Assembly: GCA_003952965.2 (NCBI GenBank)
Contig: RXIC02000005.1
Span: 64,013 to 128,012 of the forward strand
Direction: 5' to 3'
Length of the DNA stretch: 64,000 nucleotides
From: Morella rubra
Taxonomy: Eukaryota > Streptophyta > Magnoliopsida > Fagales > Myricaceae
Below, piece after piece: positions 35,501-49,193 of the stretch (the first letter of the stretch is position 1; each line of letters opens with the position of its first letter). The notes under the pieces are model-generated. The model did not search any database, had not been told where the DNA came from, and saw only the letters and a list, made by a program, of their open reading frames with translations. The translations under genes and the position numbers were made by a program.

Positions 35501-38496
35501 TTTTCCGAAGACTGTTTCACAACATCATCACAATTGAAAGGGAAAACCTCATGCTCTTGAAAACCTGAACTATTACATGATTCTAATTGCTTCATATATT
35601 GTGAACTGACAGCTTTAGAAGCTGCAAATGGAGAAAAACACGTAACCGGTGCTCCTTTCCAGCATGGTGAATCCACAGCAGGATTAAAATGATCCAAGCT
35701 TTCAGAATAATTCTCGACAGGATTAATGGCTTCAATAAAATCCAGTGCCAAATTGAACCCATCTGAACTTGTCTTAGAAATTTGATGTACACAATTAGGT
35801 TTAAAAACTTGATCCAAGGTGTCCTTAGGAACGTCCTTGTTCTTTGACAGCTCTTCATTTTTGGCTGAGAATGCTTCCACATGAATGGGATCATTTGTTT
35901 CTAGGTGAATGCTGAGTAGGCTTTTATCAAACCGAGCTTCCCGTCCAGAACTTATAAAGGGACAAATTTTGGTTAGCTTGGAGGGATTATTACCACAAAG
36001 ATCTGGATCAGCTGCATCAGTCCCGGAATACGCATCCTCTAGTGTACTTTTATTTAGTGCAGACAAGCTGTTGCCGATATCTGGTGGCCTAAAGACAAGT
36101 GAAGGTGAAGATGTCAATGATGATGCACTACTGCTCAGACTAGCATCACTCTCTGTTAAGTGGTCCTCAAATGGAGAGCTGCATGGTACTTGATGTTTCC
36201 AGATATTTGTGACCGGTTTCAAGGATGTTGCCTTATTTTGCTTTTCTGGAAGTAGGGGAGGTGAACCCAAGACAGATGTTTTTCCATAATCAACAGACCT
36301 GACTCTAGGAATTTCCCATGAGAAGGATTTTTCATTAGGCTGGCCCATACTCACACCGCCATACTTTTCCCAGCCCGACATGTCAATGGTATGGGAAGCT
36401 TCTTCACATGTCCTCAAGACCTTGGATGCATGAGCTCCTGTGCATAACAAACAATCACAAAAATTAAGGAGAAAAATCAGACAACCGTTCTACAACAGAT
36501 ACTCATTATATTTTATCCTTTACTTTTTCCCTTTTGGTTTTATCACAATCCAAAACTAAAGTTTCATTAAATATAAACAACATGTGCAACGTAACAATGT
36601 ATCTACACGCAGGACAGTGTGCGTGAGGTGGCACAGGTTGATGAGGTAAGTCGCTTAAGACATCATATGCCGAAGGAATAAATGAAGACAGCAGGAAAAT
36701 ACTTTGATCGCCCAAAGCAATTTAACATGATCCCCCTTGCAGTTCAACCTTCTACAGATAAGTTGGCTGACCATTCACCAGTCCCATGTCATTGCTGACC
36801 TTTTCCCCTTATCCTTGAAATGTATGTGTTTGTTACACAATCGGGAAAAGGTCGAACTCAAGACCCAAAATAACAGGGGAAGCTTAAGTACAGAAACAGC
36901 CCTAACTACACCTTTCCACGAGAGATACTCTGGAATCCACCAGAAAAGAGAAAGAGAAAATCAATAAAATAATAAATGTGATGCTCATATTACACCGGAA
37001 GGGTCAATTTTGAAGTCTCTAAGAAAGTCACTTCCGAAGTAAGAGCAATTTAGAAACATATTACAATCAATATGGTGTTCTAATTTAGATAGGAAGTCCC
37101 AAAACATAACGAAGGTCAAGCATACACTTGTATTTTAACAGAAAGACATCCAACAATGTCGAAACATCACAATCCTCTCGTTTGTATGCTAATAGATATA
37201 ATGGGCATATTGATGAGGAATGTTATGCAAAAGGTGGAGGCTTTTTTTTTTTTTGGAAAGAGATTTTTTTTGGTGGGGGGGAGAGAGAGAGAGCAGGTTG
37301 AGACTGGTTTTCTATTGTAGTCTTCACCACATTATGGATGTTTACAACCATGTATTGCCTGCATTTTTATTCAAGATCCAATATTAAAGTTCGTAGAGTA
37401 TACAGCAGTTTTCCGGAACTGCCTAGCTTGCTGTTGTCCTCCTGTTGTTAAATTTAGTCCATTGAAAAAATAACCAAGTGATATCAACAAACAAATTACA
37501 GATAACAAGAAAAGAGTTGCAACCAACAAAGTTTCTAACACTAGCATCAAAATAGACTTTTCAATCCACGTATAGTCCAAGAAACAAGCCACATACCCCA
37601 AAGAACAAGCAAGCTCAAGTGAGCGACCACCTAAAAACTGGGGACACATGAAATTCACATTGAATAACTTGTCAATGATCATCAATTATAATACAACTGA
37701 GAGTGATATTATTTAGCATCCAAAAGCATGATGATAAGATGAATAGTTCCTGAAGACAAGAAACAAGAATCTATATCTTAAGGTAAGTAGAGATACCTTG
37801 GTTCACATAGTTCTTGTAAATAGATGATGATCCAGCTAAACCTGACGCCTTTGAGCAGAAACTCCCTTCAGGCGCCACCTGCTTTCCATGCTCACAGTCT
37901 ACTAATCCAGTCCACGACCCACCCCAATCAATTGAATGATCCCTACGGGATTGAGTAAAATCATTATAGGAGGATCCATCCAAGGTGGGAACACGGAAAC
38001 TTGAAAACCAATCACCACTAGCTTCCTCAGGGACCGCCAAAGAACCACGGTCTTCGGTTGCAGAAAGAGGATATGCAGGATAACATTGTGGGGCTTCAAT
38101 AGTACTAGTGGCCATGCCATCCGAGCATTGACCATACCAGTACGCACTGGCAGAAGCTGAGGCAATAGTTGTCGCTGGAGGCAAATGGGAATTAGGTGAC
38201 TCATAATCCAGCGAGCCCGGGTAACTATATGCATCCGGTGAACGCGTCGGACCGAATTCTGGGTTGTGGTTCGTAGAGAAACTGGGCCCAGAATTAGAAT
38301 AGGGTGAACGGAGCCAATTGTCCAGAGAAGAATTCAAGGGAGGACCATAAGAGGATTCAGTCATATCCACAAGCGGGTTTGGAATGGGTTTCGGAACAAC
38401 GGTAAAAGGCGGGGCCAGAGCCGATAAACTTGAAGACGATGGTAAAGATCCTCCTTCACCATAAAACCCATAACCCATCATCCCATAACCCATCAT
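32589..38496 (-). CDS. Conserved plant protein of unknown function, five exons, 1204 residues
   Basis: Exons 38496-37797, 36437-34807, 34087-33905, 33772-33595 and 33511-32589. Phases join cleanly to 3615 nt, stop included. The N terminus (MMGYGMMGYGFYGEGG) is Gly/Tyr-rich. The next ~750 residues are Ser-rich and look disordered. Exons 3-4 hold a charged helical stretch (RSTKEAAFIAWDRLDHK; LWLEAEAELCSVNYKARYHR). The last exon has three copies of a two-part repeat: DLN(M/K/E)(V/M)D (FDLNMVD, LDLNKMD, LDLNEVD) followed by MAR(Y/V/F)xI(L/I)K(R/C/S)R (VMARYGILKRR, VMARVHILKCR, IMARFHIIKSR). I recognise the MAR...ILK repeat type from uncharacterised plant proteins but know of no assigned function. 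The LDLN cores resemble EAR repression motifs, which would suggest a nuclear co-repressor partner; that is inference. The 5' flank (38800-38850) is GA-rich. Confidence 0.85.
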
Positions 38497-41400
38497 CTTT
38501 TTCGTTTTCTTTGGTGGTAAGAGATGATTGAGTCAACCTGATCAAAAGTTCAAAACCCAGTAAAATCTATATCAAACCAAGGCCTATAAAAGAAAAAATC
38601 AAAGCTTTGTGGAAAGAAGTAAAAAAGGACCATGTTCGGATATGATCAACAACAATAATAATCAAATACCATATACGTGTTATATATTTTCCTCACAGAG
38701 ACATGGTATTAGATCTATATGAAAGCATATCTATACCGAGAGGAAATTTTTTACAGAGACTTGAAAGGATTACAGAAATACATACCAAAAGACCAACAAG
38801 AGCGAGAGAGAGAGAGGCAGAGCCAGAGGCAGAGGGAGAGAGTAGTAGTGTGGTCTCAGTTTCCACCGAAGAAAAAGCAGCAGTCAGCGGTTTTTATTCA
38901 AATTACAGCGACGCCCCTGATCCAACTGATCAAATTCTTTTTCCTTTTATTATTTTGCACTTCATTTCTATTTTTGCTTTACTTCATTTATAGGATATAG
39001 ATTAATAAACAAAAACCTAGAATGGTAAGAGAGATACCAAAACTAGACTACAAATATATTAGGATTTATTTTAATATTGCTTTTTTCCTTTTTAAATATT
39101 TTTATATCATTTGTTTCTTTTCTAATATTTTTCTCATTTGATTTGTATTTTTATAATTTTTGTGTTTTTCTTTTGTATTTTCAAGTCATTTATTTAATAT
39201 ATTTTTAATATGTTCATATTTCTTTCAAGGGGTGTAGGGTCATACCTGTTGATTTTTTTTTTTCATTTGTTTCTTATTTTTTTGTTTATTTTTCTATAAT
39301 TTTTTATTATAACCCTCCTCTAAGTCAGTATTATGATAGATGAAAAGACTAATTTAAAAAAGAGTCTCTATTCTAAAGATCTTTATGGTAAAAAGTTCAG
39401 TGCGGCTTAATATTTTTGAAGCCTTAAACAAGTCATAAAAATGAGATTTTTAATTTAAAAAATAAATTTAAAATTAAACTATAAATTTGATTATTATTTT
39501 TAGATACAAAATTACTAATTAAAATTTTGTATTCAAGTTTAGTAAATAAATCAGTTTCAATAGAAACAATTACTGCATTATTTAATTTATCTTGAGATAT
39601 AGTTATTGTAAATAATTTTTTATAATTTATAGATATATGATAATACTAGTTTCTAGAATGTCCAATTTTTTATTTTTTATTTAATTTTGTAAACTAATTT
39701 TTAAATGTTCTTATTTCGTTTGCCTTTATCAAGTTTTATTTTTTTAAAAAAAAGACTTTTTTCTTCTTTTTAATTTTAATTTTAGTTTTACTATAATATA
39801 GAGATTGACAGAATAATTCAACCCTATAAAATTAATATCAAAGAAGTCCGAAATATCAAGTGTGGTACATTAACTATCATATTGGTGTCAATAGACCCCT
39901 CTGCATTATATTTTTTTTCTTTATTTTTTAACTTCACATCTTAATGAAAATCGCATTAACTTGGCTTTCGTAATTCAAGAGGGTATATTGATTTCTGTCC
40001 CTTTTTTTCGTTGCCAAAGAATTAAGTCAATTCTAATAAGTTGACATAGTTGGTAGGCTGTAATCCTATTCCCTCCAATATTCACCTTCTTCCTGGGCAT
40101 TGTTTCCAATTTGATATAAAAAAAAATTAAGAAAAAATATATTTTTTACTCACTAAATTTTAGGTCTAATTTAAAAAACTTATTGAATTTTGTAAAAAAC
40201 TCTTTTTACTCACTTAGATTTGATCCTTAATAAATTAAGTCACCAAACTTAATTCTTTATCGAGGTTTAAGGGAAAATTTGATATGTCTAATAGTACTCT
40301 GACGCATCATTAAAATAAATAAATATAGTAAAAATTCAAATTCAAAACTTCGGGATCACTTTAATAAATTTTTATTTAATTTAATGACACATGCCGTATT
40401 ATGATTGGACATTATAAATTTTTCGTTTAATTTCCTTAGTTTAGTTAAGTTTAGTGACTTAATTTATTAATTATCAAATATAAGTGAGTAAAAATATATA
40501 TTTTTTTTAATTTCAGTAATTTTTTTAAATCGACGTAAAATACGGTGAACGAAAATATATTTTCGCAGATATATATATCAATGAACAAATGATAGGTATG
40601 CAATGCTGCTGATGTCAGGTAGATAAAGATGGTCGTTGGTTTTGAAGTTTGGTGGAACTCTAAAGTGAATCAAGACTGGATAAGGGTAATATCGGTTCCA
40701 TTATTAATTCAATTTGCTTATGAGAAGCTCGTTGTGAGACAACGGGGTGAAATAATAAAAAATAATATCTGCCTTTTGAGTAAAATTAATTTAAAATATC
40801 ACTCTAAGGCAGATGAACATAGAGGAGAGAAAGTCAGAGAAGGCAACTTTGAATGAAAAATAAAGAACTCTTTAAGCCTAACTAGTTGCAATTCTTTAAC
40901 GATTAAATGTTAAAACAAACAATTATTTTGGATTAAATATGCTTTTAATATAATATTATTGAAGTTCTAATGCGTCTTGTAATATTAGTTGTTCTGAGAT
41001 AAAATATAAGTTTTAGATATAAGATTTAGAATAGGCTATCCGATTTCAAAAATAATATTCTGGACCTCAAATTCATATCGATTTTTCAAGAATTGATTTG
41101 TTTAAAAGTCAATATTATGGATTCTCTAGTGATAATTAAGCTTTATTTAATTACTTATTTATAATTATCTAAATCTCACACTTTACAAAATAATCTTAAA
41201 CTTTGTTTAAGTTCTATCAAGGGATAGCGAGGTTTACCAAAACTAAATCTAAAACTCCTAAATATTAAACTTGTTTGGAAAAGGGTAGTGATTTTCGATT
41301 TAAATTTTAAATTTAATATTTAAATATTGTGAGTCTTTGATTTGAAATGGCCCGTCCAATATGAATATTTTTTTATTAGTTTCATATTTAATCTATTTTT

Positions 41401-42986
41401 ATAATTTTTAATATTAATGAAACTATTTTTATATATATATTTTTTAATATCATAATAACTAAAAAAGTAATATTATTAAATTTAATTAAAACATAAATCA
41501 TTCCAAATCTTAATCAATCAAATAAATCTTTACAACAAAATAATATTTAAATCTTAAAATTCTAAATTTAAAAATTAAACCCAAAACTAAAACGAAACCA
41601 AAACCACGACTCTTCTCAAAACAAGCCAACAAGCCTTAAATGGTCCATTCACTTTGAGTGATGCGGATGCCAGTAATAATGATATAATCTTTGCTTGCAC
41701 CGAACGCTACCTCTCAGACAGAATGCGGGCCAAAGCCCATATACTTCATTGGATCCTGATACCTTAAGGGTAAGCATTTTATGGGCTAATTCTTCAGACA
41801 TCAAAACAGCCCATCTCAAGTTCTAAGACCTGGGTCTGGATCAATAGGTGCCGAGCTTAAACCTGGAAGTCTAGAAGCAATGGACCGGCCAGCATTGCTT
41901 CTAAAAGAAATTTGGATGACTTTTCAAATAAAATGGAAATATGACTCAAAAGGATTTACATATTTGGATACTGGTTATTGAATCATCTGGCCATATATCT
42001 TAGGGTTGGGGGTTGGGCCTTTTTGGGCTTTAGGTCATGATGTTTCCTCCACCCGAACCCAAATCCAAACTCAATCGGAGTAAGGAAAATGAAACACGAA
42101 TCCGACCCAAATTGATTCCTAAACTCGATCCACCTCAGGCTATTCAGGTTCAGGTCGGGTCAAGTTTCATTGGACTTTTTTTAAAAAAAGAAAAAAAATT
42201 ATATTATAGGCCCAAAACATTTTGGGCAAATTTTTTGAGGCTAAGAACGTTATGGACTATATTCTTTTTAGAATAATGCATATAATTATAATATTCGGTT
42301 TCGGATTAAAATAATTCACGAGGCAGAGAGCAATCAAACAAGATAGAGATTGGATTGGACTAAAATTAATGGTGTAATTATTCTACTAAGCCAAAAATTC
42401 TCGAGGTAGGACAATCAAAGAGGAGATATAGGTCCCAGCAAACTTGTCACGTTGCTAATAATGACATCAATTTAGAGAGATCCCTACAAGGCCTCCATCA
42501 TTTGGTCGTTTACAATTTCCTTTTTGTCGTTTTAGTACGAGGCTAAGTTGCAAGAGGAACAGAAATAAACCGTTGTGCAGTGAGCAGAAGAACAAAAATC
42601 TTTTAAGTAGATGCACTGCCGTTCAAACTTCTTGGATTAGAAACATTGCAAGTCGTTTTGGTTGGAAGTTTTGTCAACTTCGCAGACATCTTCTCACAAA
42701 ATTCACAATATTCTACACTGTACTGATAGAATTGCCTTTGGAAAGGAAATAATATAGACTTCAAAGAGGCACAAAAGCTGATTCAAACCTTGCATTATTG
42801 CTTCTTGAGGTAAAGAATGAATCAGAAACAATTTAAGAATCCGGTGAACCCAAACATATGCTAAATCACAGATCTAAGACCTCCCCCAAAAGAATCTCAT
42901 ACCAAAGAAAGCATCAAACCTTGCAAACGAATATCAGAAGGGACTGTGAAGGGGCCTAAAACTAGATGATCAACAAAACCAGACAG
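38497..42986. other. Intergenic, very AT-rich; no gene recognised
   Basis: 38497-38860 is probably the promoter and 5' UTR of the preceding minus-strand gene and contains GA-rich tracts. 39000-41650 is strongly AT-rich with no exon-like frames. A dispersed-repeat flavour appears near 39850-40550 (paired phrases about TTTGATATGTC and AAGTTTAGTGACTTAATTTAT), without clear ends. 41650-42986 holds no supported coding sequence. Confidence 0.5.
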
Positions 42987-43226
42987 CTAAAAGTAAAGAA
43001 TGAATGAGGAGGAGCCTTGGGTCGAAGTTGGAGAGCTCAGACGGAGATTCATGAGACCATGAAAGCGTACGCTACGCCTTGGTGGTAGAAGACTCTCGGT
43101 CACCCTTTTCAGCACCGCTGTGTACTCCTCCAAGAGCTCCGCCACGATAGCCACCATCATCATCTTCTCACCTCTTTCTGTATGAAAAAGCACCCGTAGA
43201 AGAGGCGGCAGGCTCGAACGCTTCAA
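42987..43226 (-). CDS. Small conserved plant protein, ~79 residues, function unknown
   Basis: A single-exon frame with the core VAIVAELLEEYTAVLKRVTE followed by a basic stretch PRRSVRFHGLMNLRL. I recognise this AELLEEYTxxLxRV...PRRxRF arrangement from short plant proteins without assigned function. The start could be the first methionine (43226) or one of the MMM cluster 21 residues in; the conserved part begins at MMMVA. No signal peptide or membrane segment is obvious. A predicted amphipathic helix covers the core. The C-terminal tail after LRLSS looks unconserved. Confidence 0.55.
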   Translation of the reverse strand: MKRSSLPPLLRVLFHTERGEKMMMVAIVAELLEEYTAVLKRVTESLLPPRRSVRFHGLMNLRLSSPTSTQGSSSFILYF

Positions 43227-44373
43227 AGTTCAACCTTCAAATTTTCAAACAGAGAATTTGCTTTCCTGTCAAATTGATTTTGGTGGTGGTGACCAAACGA
43301 AGCAAAATTTATAACCCAGTGGGATAGATAGGCCAACTTTCTGATATTGCATATAGGAGGGAGGGGGGTTAGGCACATCATGTGGTGAAACTCATGACTT
43401 CCCAAATCGTGTTTTTGGTCAGCCTACGCGCAAATGGTAATCATTAAGGTTTACATTAACCACGTTCTGGTTTGCCAAGATGTGTCTTGTCCTGTGTGAC
43501 TTGTGTAATCACGTTGTAACTACTTTTCTTTTTGTCTTTTTGTTTTAATGGCTTATGTGGGACGAGTTTACTGGAGTGATATTTCTGGCTGGATATGAAG
43601 TGGCTTGAAAGTATGTTTTTATTTAGCAAACTTACATGAAAAATAATGGGATATATGCTTTGGCGTCATCAGACCCTGTTAACCAGCTCAGTAGGGACAC
43701 AGGAGAATGACACCTGATCTGCCATGGGAGGAGGGTTTTCGAATTATATTATGATATTTTTGAGAAGGCCACAATGTGGATGGCTTATATGGTAAGGAAC
43801 CTTTGAATTTCTCTGCACCTTCCTCTCAAAATGCTAATCATACAACAATTACCCGTTGCGTGAGTGTAAATATTCAAATGTGATTCCCGTGCGTTTAAAA
43901 GTGAGGGAAAAATTCACCTCTTAAACTAACTTTTGGGACGGGAAAGGTTCAAGACCATCCAACTTGAAGTTATGGGTTTTTGAAAACCTGATATTCAATG
44001 GGCACGGCCTCCATTTTGCAGATTGTAAGGCAATGGCTTACTGTAATCAGCTTGAGAAATCAACCTAATCATGCCTAACAAGTATGACTTACAAGTATAC
44101 AATGTGTTGCGTGAGCTGTGAATAGCGTGTAAGACTGTTTAGCATGCCTCTGCTGACCCTTTGGAGTTACGTTCAGAGAAGGAGAAAGGACTTGTTCAAA
44201 TCTGATACGACAAGTACAATTAGGAAAACAGAGACATCACCATGTTCTGTTTAGAACAGGGACAAGACAGTACTCTAACGCTTTAAAAGCAATAATTTAC
44301 AAATAATATTTCTATTCAGTCTCGGCTTGATGAGGAGCAAGCATTTTTTCTTCCAAAATTAATTGAATCTTCT
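43227..44373. other. Intergenic; no gene recognised
   Basis: Presumed promoter of the small minus-strand gene (43227-43400) and then unique sequence with no coding-like frame or recognisable repeat. Confidence 0.5.
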
Positions 44374-46018
44374 TCAGAAGGAATATGATCTAATGAAGAC
44401 CTTCTTCCACGCTTTCCAGCTTAGAGATCGAACCTTAGTCAAAGCCAGAGAAGGCTTGGACTCTCTTTGAGGACACGAAGGTGGTGGTGGTGATGGTGAT
44501 GACTCCTCTAATGTGGTGTTGTCTTCAGGGTTCCAAAAACGTGCTTCTTTCCTTTTGCCCCTTATGGTTGCTAGCACATTGTATTTGTTGCAAATTCCCC
44601 ACACCGTCACCTTCTGTTGATTATAATCCACGTTGACTGAATATATACCTGCTTCAGACATGATAGAAATTAGATATTCGCATATCTGAATATCTCGTCA
44701 AAGTAGACATAGTAAAAAAATAAATAAATACACTTTTTACCTTCTAACTATGGAGTCTTGTCATTTTTATACCTTTAAATATTATTTTTATTATATTACA
44801 CTAATCAACTATTGATGTCAAACACTAATTTACACCTGTGCCTAAATTTTTTTGTAAGTTTTGATGGAAATTTAGTTTTGATGTCTAAAATTACAATTTT
44901 AATCTCATAAAATTATCATTGTACAACAAAATATGAGAATAAAATTACCAAAAAAATTATTTTTTATTTTTTAACACAAAAATTTTCACTGCTAATATAA
45001 CGTGTCTGAAATAAATAGTTACGAGTATAATATAATAAAAATAATAAATTAAGGTGTAAAATATCAAATTTTTATTTAAAAATTTAATATATATATCTCT
45101 AAAATTAAAAAACAGGGGGTTTGTTTTATTATTTAAGGTTTTTGTTGGGGCGGGCCCGGTGATGTTGAAATTCTTCTGCACATTCATATCCATAGACACG
45201 CGCGCTCAAGGCATGGATCCATGTGGGAATGAAGCTTGCTGTGTCAGTAAAGTGAGCGCCCAAGATCTCATGAGGCAGGCCTTATGATCTAAGGCCTAAA
45301 TTTTGGGTGGAGTTTCCTCAACGAGTGGGCTAATGGACCTCGCAGGTGCACGCATGGAGTTGGTCATACTTTTTCATAAGTTAACCATTTTAATCGTGGG
45401 GAAAAGGGCATCTGCCATATATCCATGCTGTTTGGGCAGGTTTCGTGTCATGTGTCAGTGGATGCATGTATGCGTGCCAGTGGAATATTGGATGTATTCG
45501 TTATCTTTGGAAGTGGTCCAATCCCACAATGCATATGGGGAATGATATCTGCTAGTTTCCCGATTCATGGACCGGCTGGGGACACTATAACATCATATAT
45601 ACAGGTGGAATTTTTCTTGTCTGATTTTCTTGATAAACAATTTAGGGATTAGACCGTCAGGATCAGCCAAAAACAATCAAAAGAAATGAACTTAGGGCCT
45701 AAATTGAATGTAACCCCCCAAAAAAAATGTAGGCAAGCAATAAACCTAAGCCTATATAATCTATAGGATGCTCAAAGAAACAGAACTTTGAAATGGCACA
45801 TGAAAATTGTTCAACCAAGTTCATGATTCATAATTCTTCAATGTACGTTCAATAATTACGGTAGGAGTAGATGGAAATATGGGACATGATCTACCTTTGA
45901 GATGAGATAAGGTCTTCTTTATTTTCTTTTCGCACCCGTAAGAATACAGAGGCACCATCATCTCCACGTACTGAGCTTCCACATTCTTGGAAGCAGGAAC
46001 AATTTGCATGTCCGCCAT
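44374..46018 (-). CDS. Heavy-metal-associated (HMA) domain protein, no CxxC and no CaaX box
   Basis: Two exons, 46018-45895 and 44648-44374, separated by a 1246-bp intron, give 132 residues from MADMQIVPA; an in-frame ATG nine codons upstream (46045) would give 141. The HMA fold is clear: VEMMVPLYSYGCEKKIKKTL (beta1/loop/helix 1), SHLKGIYSVNVDYNQQKVTV (beta2-beta3), then ICNKYNVLATIRGKRKEARF. The metal-binding loop reads SYGCEKK, so only one cysteine of the usual CxxC remains. The C terminus (FIRSYSF) has no prenylation box. This matches a known plant subgroup of HMA proteins with the YSYGCEKK loop, so the missing cysteine looks like a family trait, not damage. It is probably not a classic copper chaperone; protein-protein binding is more likely (inference). 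Confidence 0.8.
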
Positions 46019-46045
46019 TACTGAAAGCTCCAAGTTACCATTCAA

Positions 46046-49000
46046 ATAGCTGCTTTGGGTTTGATATATATTGACAGCGGTTGGGAATCCTGTTGCTTCT
46101 GAGCTATAAGTGGGTTGATCGTTATGTCAGATTTAGTAGGCCTTATATAGGATTTATAGACTGTAGAGGGAGGTCTAAGATAAGATAATCCATGGATTCC
46201 GTAGAGATAAGGAAGAAAGTTTTCCCCCATGCTACTCTTTTTTCCCTGTCCTTTCCTTTCCTTTCCTTTACATTCTTTTTCTTGGTGACGTTTGCTTTAC
46301 CATCTATGACCGCCGCTTGAGGTGGTTGAAAAGGATTATGTCCTAAAAGATACTTCGCTTAAGGGAAATTTCGGTTTTCAATGGACATGATCATGGGCTT
46401 GTGACTTGGACGAGTGCAAACCTGTGTCAGCATCCCTGCTGGTTAACCTAAAAGTTGACTGTATTGTCTTTTTCCCCCAGTGTTCGAAAAGTCGTGGGAT
46501 GTTGGCTCCCATGTGGGTTGTGTTTCTTATCAAAGAAGTTTGCCTCTGTGAGAGATTGGAACTTGGGGAGCTTAAGATCAATTCCAACTTATAATAATTG
46601 AAGTCCGTTCTCTTGTGCATGACGTCTACGAGCTGCAAACAAAAGAATAAGTTAAAGACTATGATGATGTTGCCTAATTTCGATTTCATACATTAAGGCT
46701 CTTATATATTATGCAGAAGTACTCGATCGAGGGATACTTTAATTTAGTCATCGTTTTATTCACAGCTCATTGAATATATCGCCATGCACATGCATGTGTT
46801 TTTAGATTTGCAAGGCCGAAACCGATGCGGCTTCCTCTTTATCTGTAAATTTTATATTCAAGTTAGGAATTTGTACGACGTTGATTCATGGACTTTCATA
46901 ATTCCTACGACCGACGGTTTTCCTTCTTGAAAGCAAGCTCTAGAGTACGTATCGACTTGCACACCAATAGGCGCGCTCCAGAAGATTTAAGGTTCGCAAA
47001 AATTAAGGAACTGCCAAACAGGCTAGAAGACATATACTGGAGCTTCTTTTTTTTTTTTTTCTTCCCTTAAACATGAAAGTCGAAGGTTTTAGGTAATTAG
47101 TTTCATAATTCAATATCAATTATGAAGGACAAGCTATAATATATAGTTATAGGGCTAGAGTTGAAGCACCAACTTTTGGAACCAAAAATTGAATAGCACT
47201 TTCCAAGTACTAGAAAATTCTTAATAGGAGTACTCCAGAAAAGCAGTTTGATACTTTAATTTGGTTATCATTAGTCAACAAGGTTGTTCTATATGCTTTT
47301 ATCTTCAGGTGAATTCCATATGCACTTTTGGATCCTATTGGATCTTTTATTTTCGATAACTTCCAAATTAGTATGTCTTCAACAGGATAATTTTTCCAAT
47401 TTCTTGCCTTCTATCACCATACATTGTATTGATCAGCTTCTGAATATGACTATGTGACTGCTTTGTGACGAGACAAAAGGGCAAACAGACAGAAGCTGTA
47501 CATGTGATGGCATCAGCACCAAAGCCCTCTGCCACGTTATAAGAGGATGGGTCCGGTGACTTCCATTGATGAAGATTTTGGTGTCTCATTTGGACTATCA
47601 AGATGACCTAAGATCTCAAACATACAGTGGGGGCCTGGGGCTCCACTACCATGTGAAGCCCACGTCTGTGATTTGTCTGAGGGAATCTCGAACCCATTAT
47701 CAGTAATTTTATCCGTTACTTTATTTTCATGCGACATCCACAAAATTTTGGAAAAGCTATGGCATTTAAACCTTGGGTTGACTCTTTTACCCACTTAAAA
47801 ACCCCAGCTAGAAGGACGGATATTCAGATTGCAGGAGTGCCATGATTGCCGAGGTACGTACGCCTGTCACAGTGTTCTGAAACTCTACTCAAGCCATTAC
47901 AGGACCCCATTCTGGTCTTTGCTTTCCTGCTTTTGCCAATCTTTTCCAAATCAAATCCATCTGCAGTGGGACTCTTCGTGGGAGCGGATTAACTCTTAAG
48001 GAGAGATTTTCCAAGATGTCCTAATAAATTATGTTTTATCTAAAAAAAATTTAATGATCTTAATTAATTCACGTTATTTAATAAATTAAGATTAAAATTT
48101 GAGTATATTTGTATAAATTATATTATTCATTAAATAGCATAAGATAATTAAGGCTGTTAGAATTTTTTAGATGAAACGGAATTCACCCTTTAAGATATTT
48201 TTAGAAATCTCACGTTCAGAGAGAATCTGTACCCCTCATTTTCATCTAATCCGCTAGCTTCAGCACCAAAACTTTAAAGAAAAGCAATTCGACGTCATTC
48301 GTCCAAGTTCTTTATGTCTTTAAACATTAAAGTTGATCACGTACGCTGTGATTATCTCTTTCTTCACGCATTACAGTCTGGTTAAAAGAACAAATAATTC
48401 GCGAATATCCGCCAATTAGTAAAGAGCGCAAAACTCATCTCTCTTTTTAGAATCATGCATGTGATCCAAAAACATCGTTATGTATGTCGACAAAATGATG
48501 CACTCTTGCTCAGTTTGCCCGAACAAGAGGGTGCAAGAAGATTCTTCATTAGGTACTGAAGCTACCAATTCCCTCAAAATTTGCTTGACGCGCTTCACAG
48601 AAATCATGTGAGTTAGCGCCTTGTGATATAGCAGGAGGTGTGCTTATTAATCGAAACAAAAGCATGTTATCACATGTGGAATTTTGTGATTGCTTGTAGC
48701 CTACCAGGTGATGTGGCGCCGTCCATTCTCATCGTCTAGCTAGTTGCGGGCATCAAACAGCAGTCTCAAGTTAATTGTCTTTTCCCCTGCATTCTCACAG
48801 ATTTCTTTTAATCATGAGCCTTTCAGGAAAAGAATTTAACTAAAGGTGAAACCCTGTGATGATAAATTAAGTCGCTGCCATGTGTTTGTCCAGGATATAG
48901 AATTCCCCCAATGACACAATTAAAGAAGCATGCAAAGGACAGATATCTCAACCGAGAATATTCTTATTATGTCAAACGATCACATATATATGCATATATT

Positions 49001-49193
49001 CAAAATATTATATACGAAGATTATACGATACAGATAATGATAGATATAGGCCGGCTGCAGTTGCATATAGTTCCATTTTGACACCTCCAGAGTGTACTTG
49101 TCTGAAATTCTCATCACGAGTGGCACTGCTATTGAACACTTTACATTACCATAACATTTTTTTGGAACGTTATAATAATTTGAGATCATGGTA
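46046..49193. other. Intergenic; no gene recognised
   Basis: 46046-46250 is the likely promoter of the HMA gene. CTTTC-type pyrimidine repeats lie near 46249-46270. Longer open frames at 47368-47794 and 48416-48607 (minus) have no recognisable domain, splice context or conservation clue, and I do not call them genes. Confidence 0.5.

Noticed and set aside
40629-40856. 75-residue plus-strand open frame
   Set aside because: Isolated in AT-rich intergenic DNA, no conserved features.
48416-48607. 63-residue minus-strand open frame as a small gene
   Set aside because: Looks mildly protein-like but has no known family, no upstream signals and no neighbouring exons.
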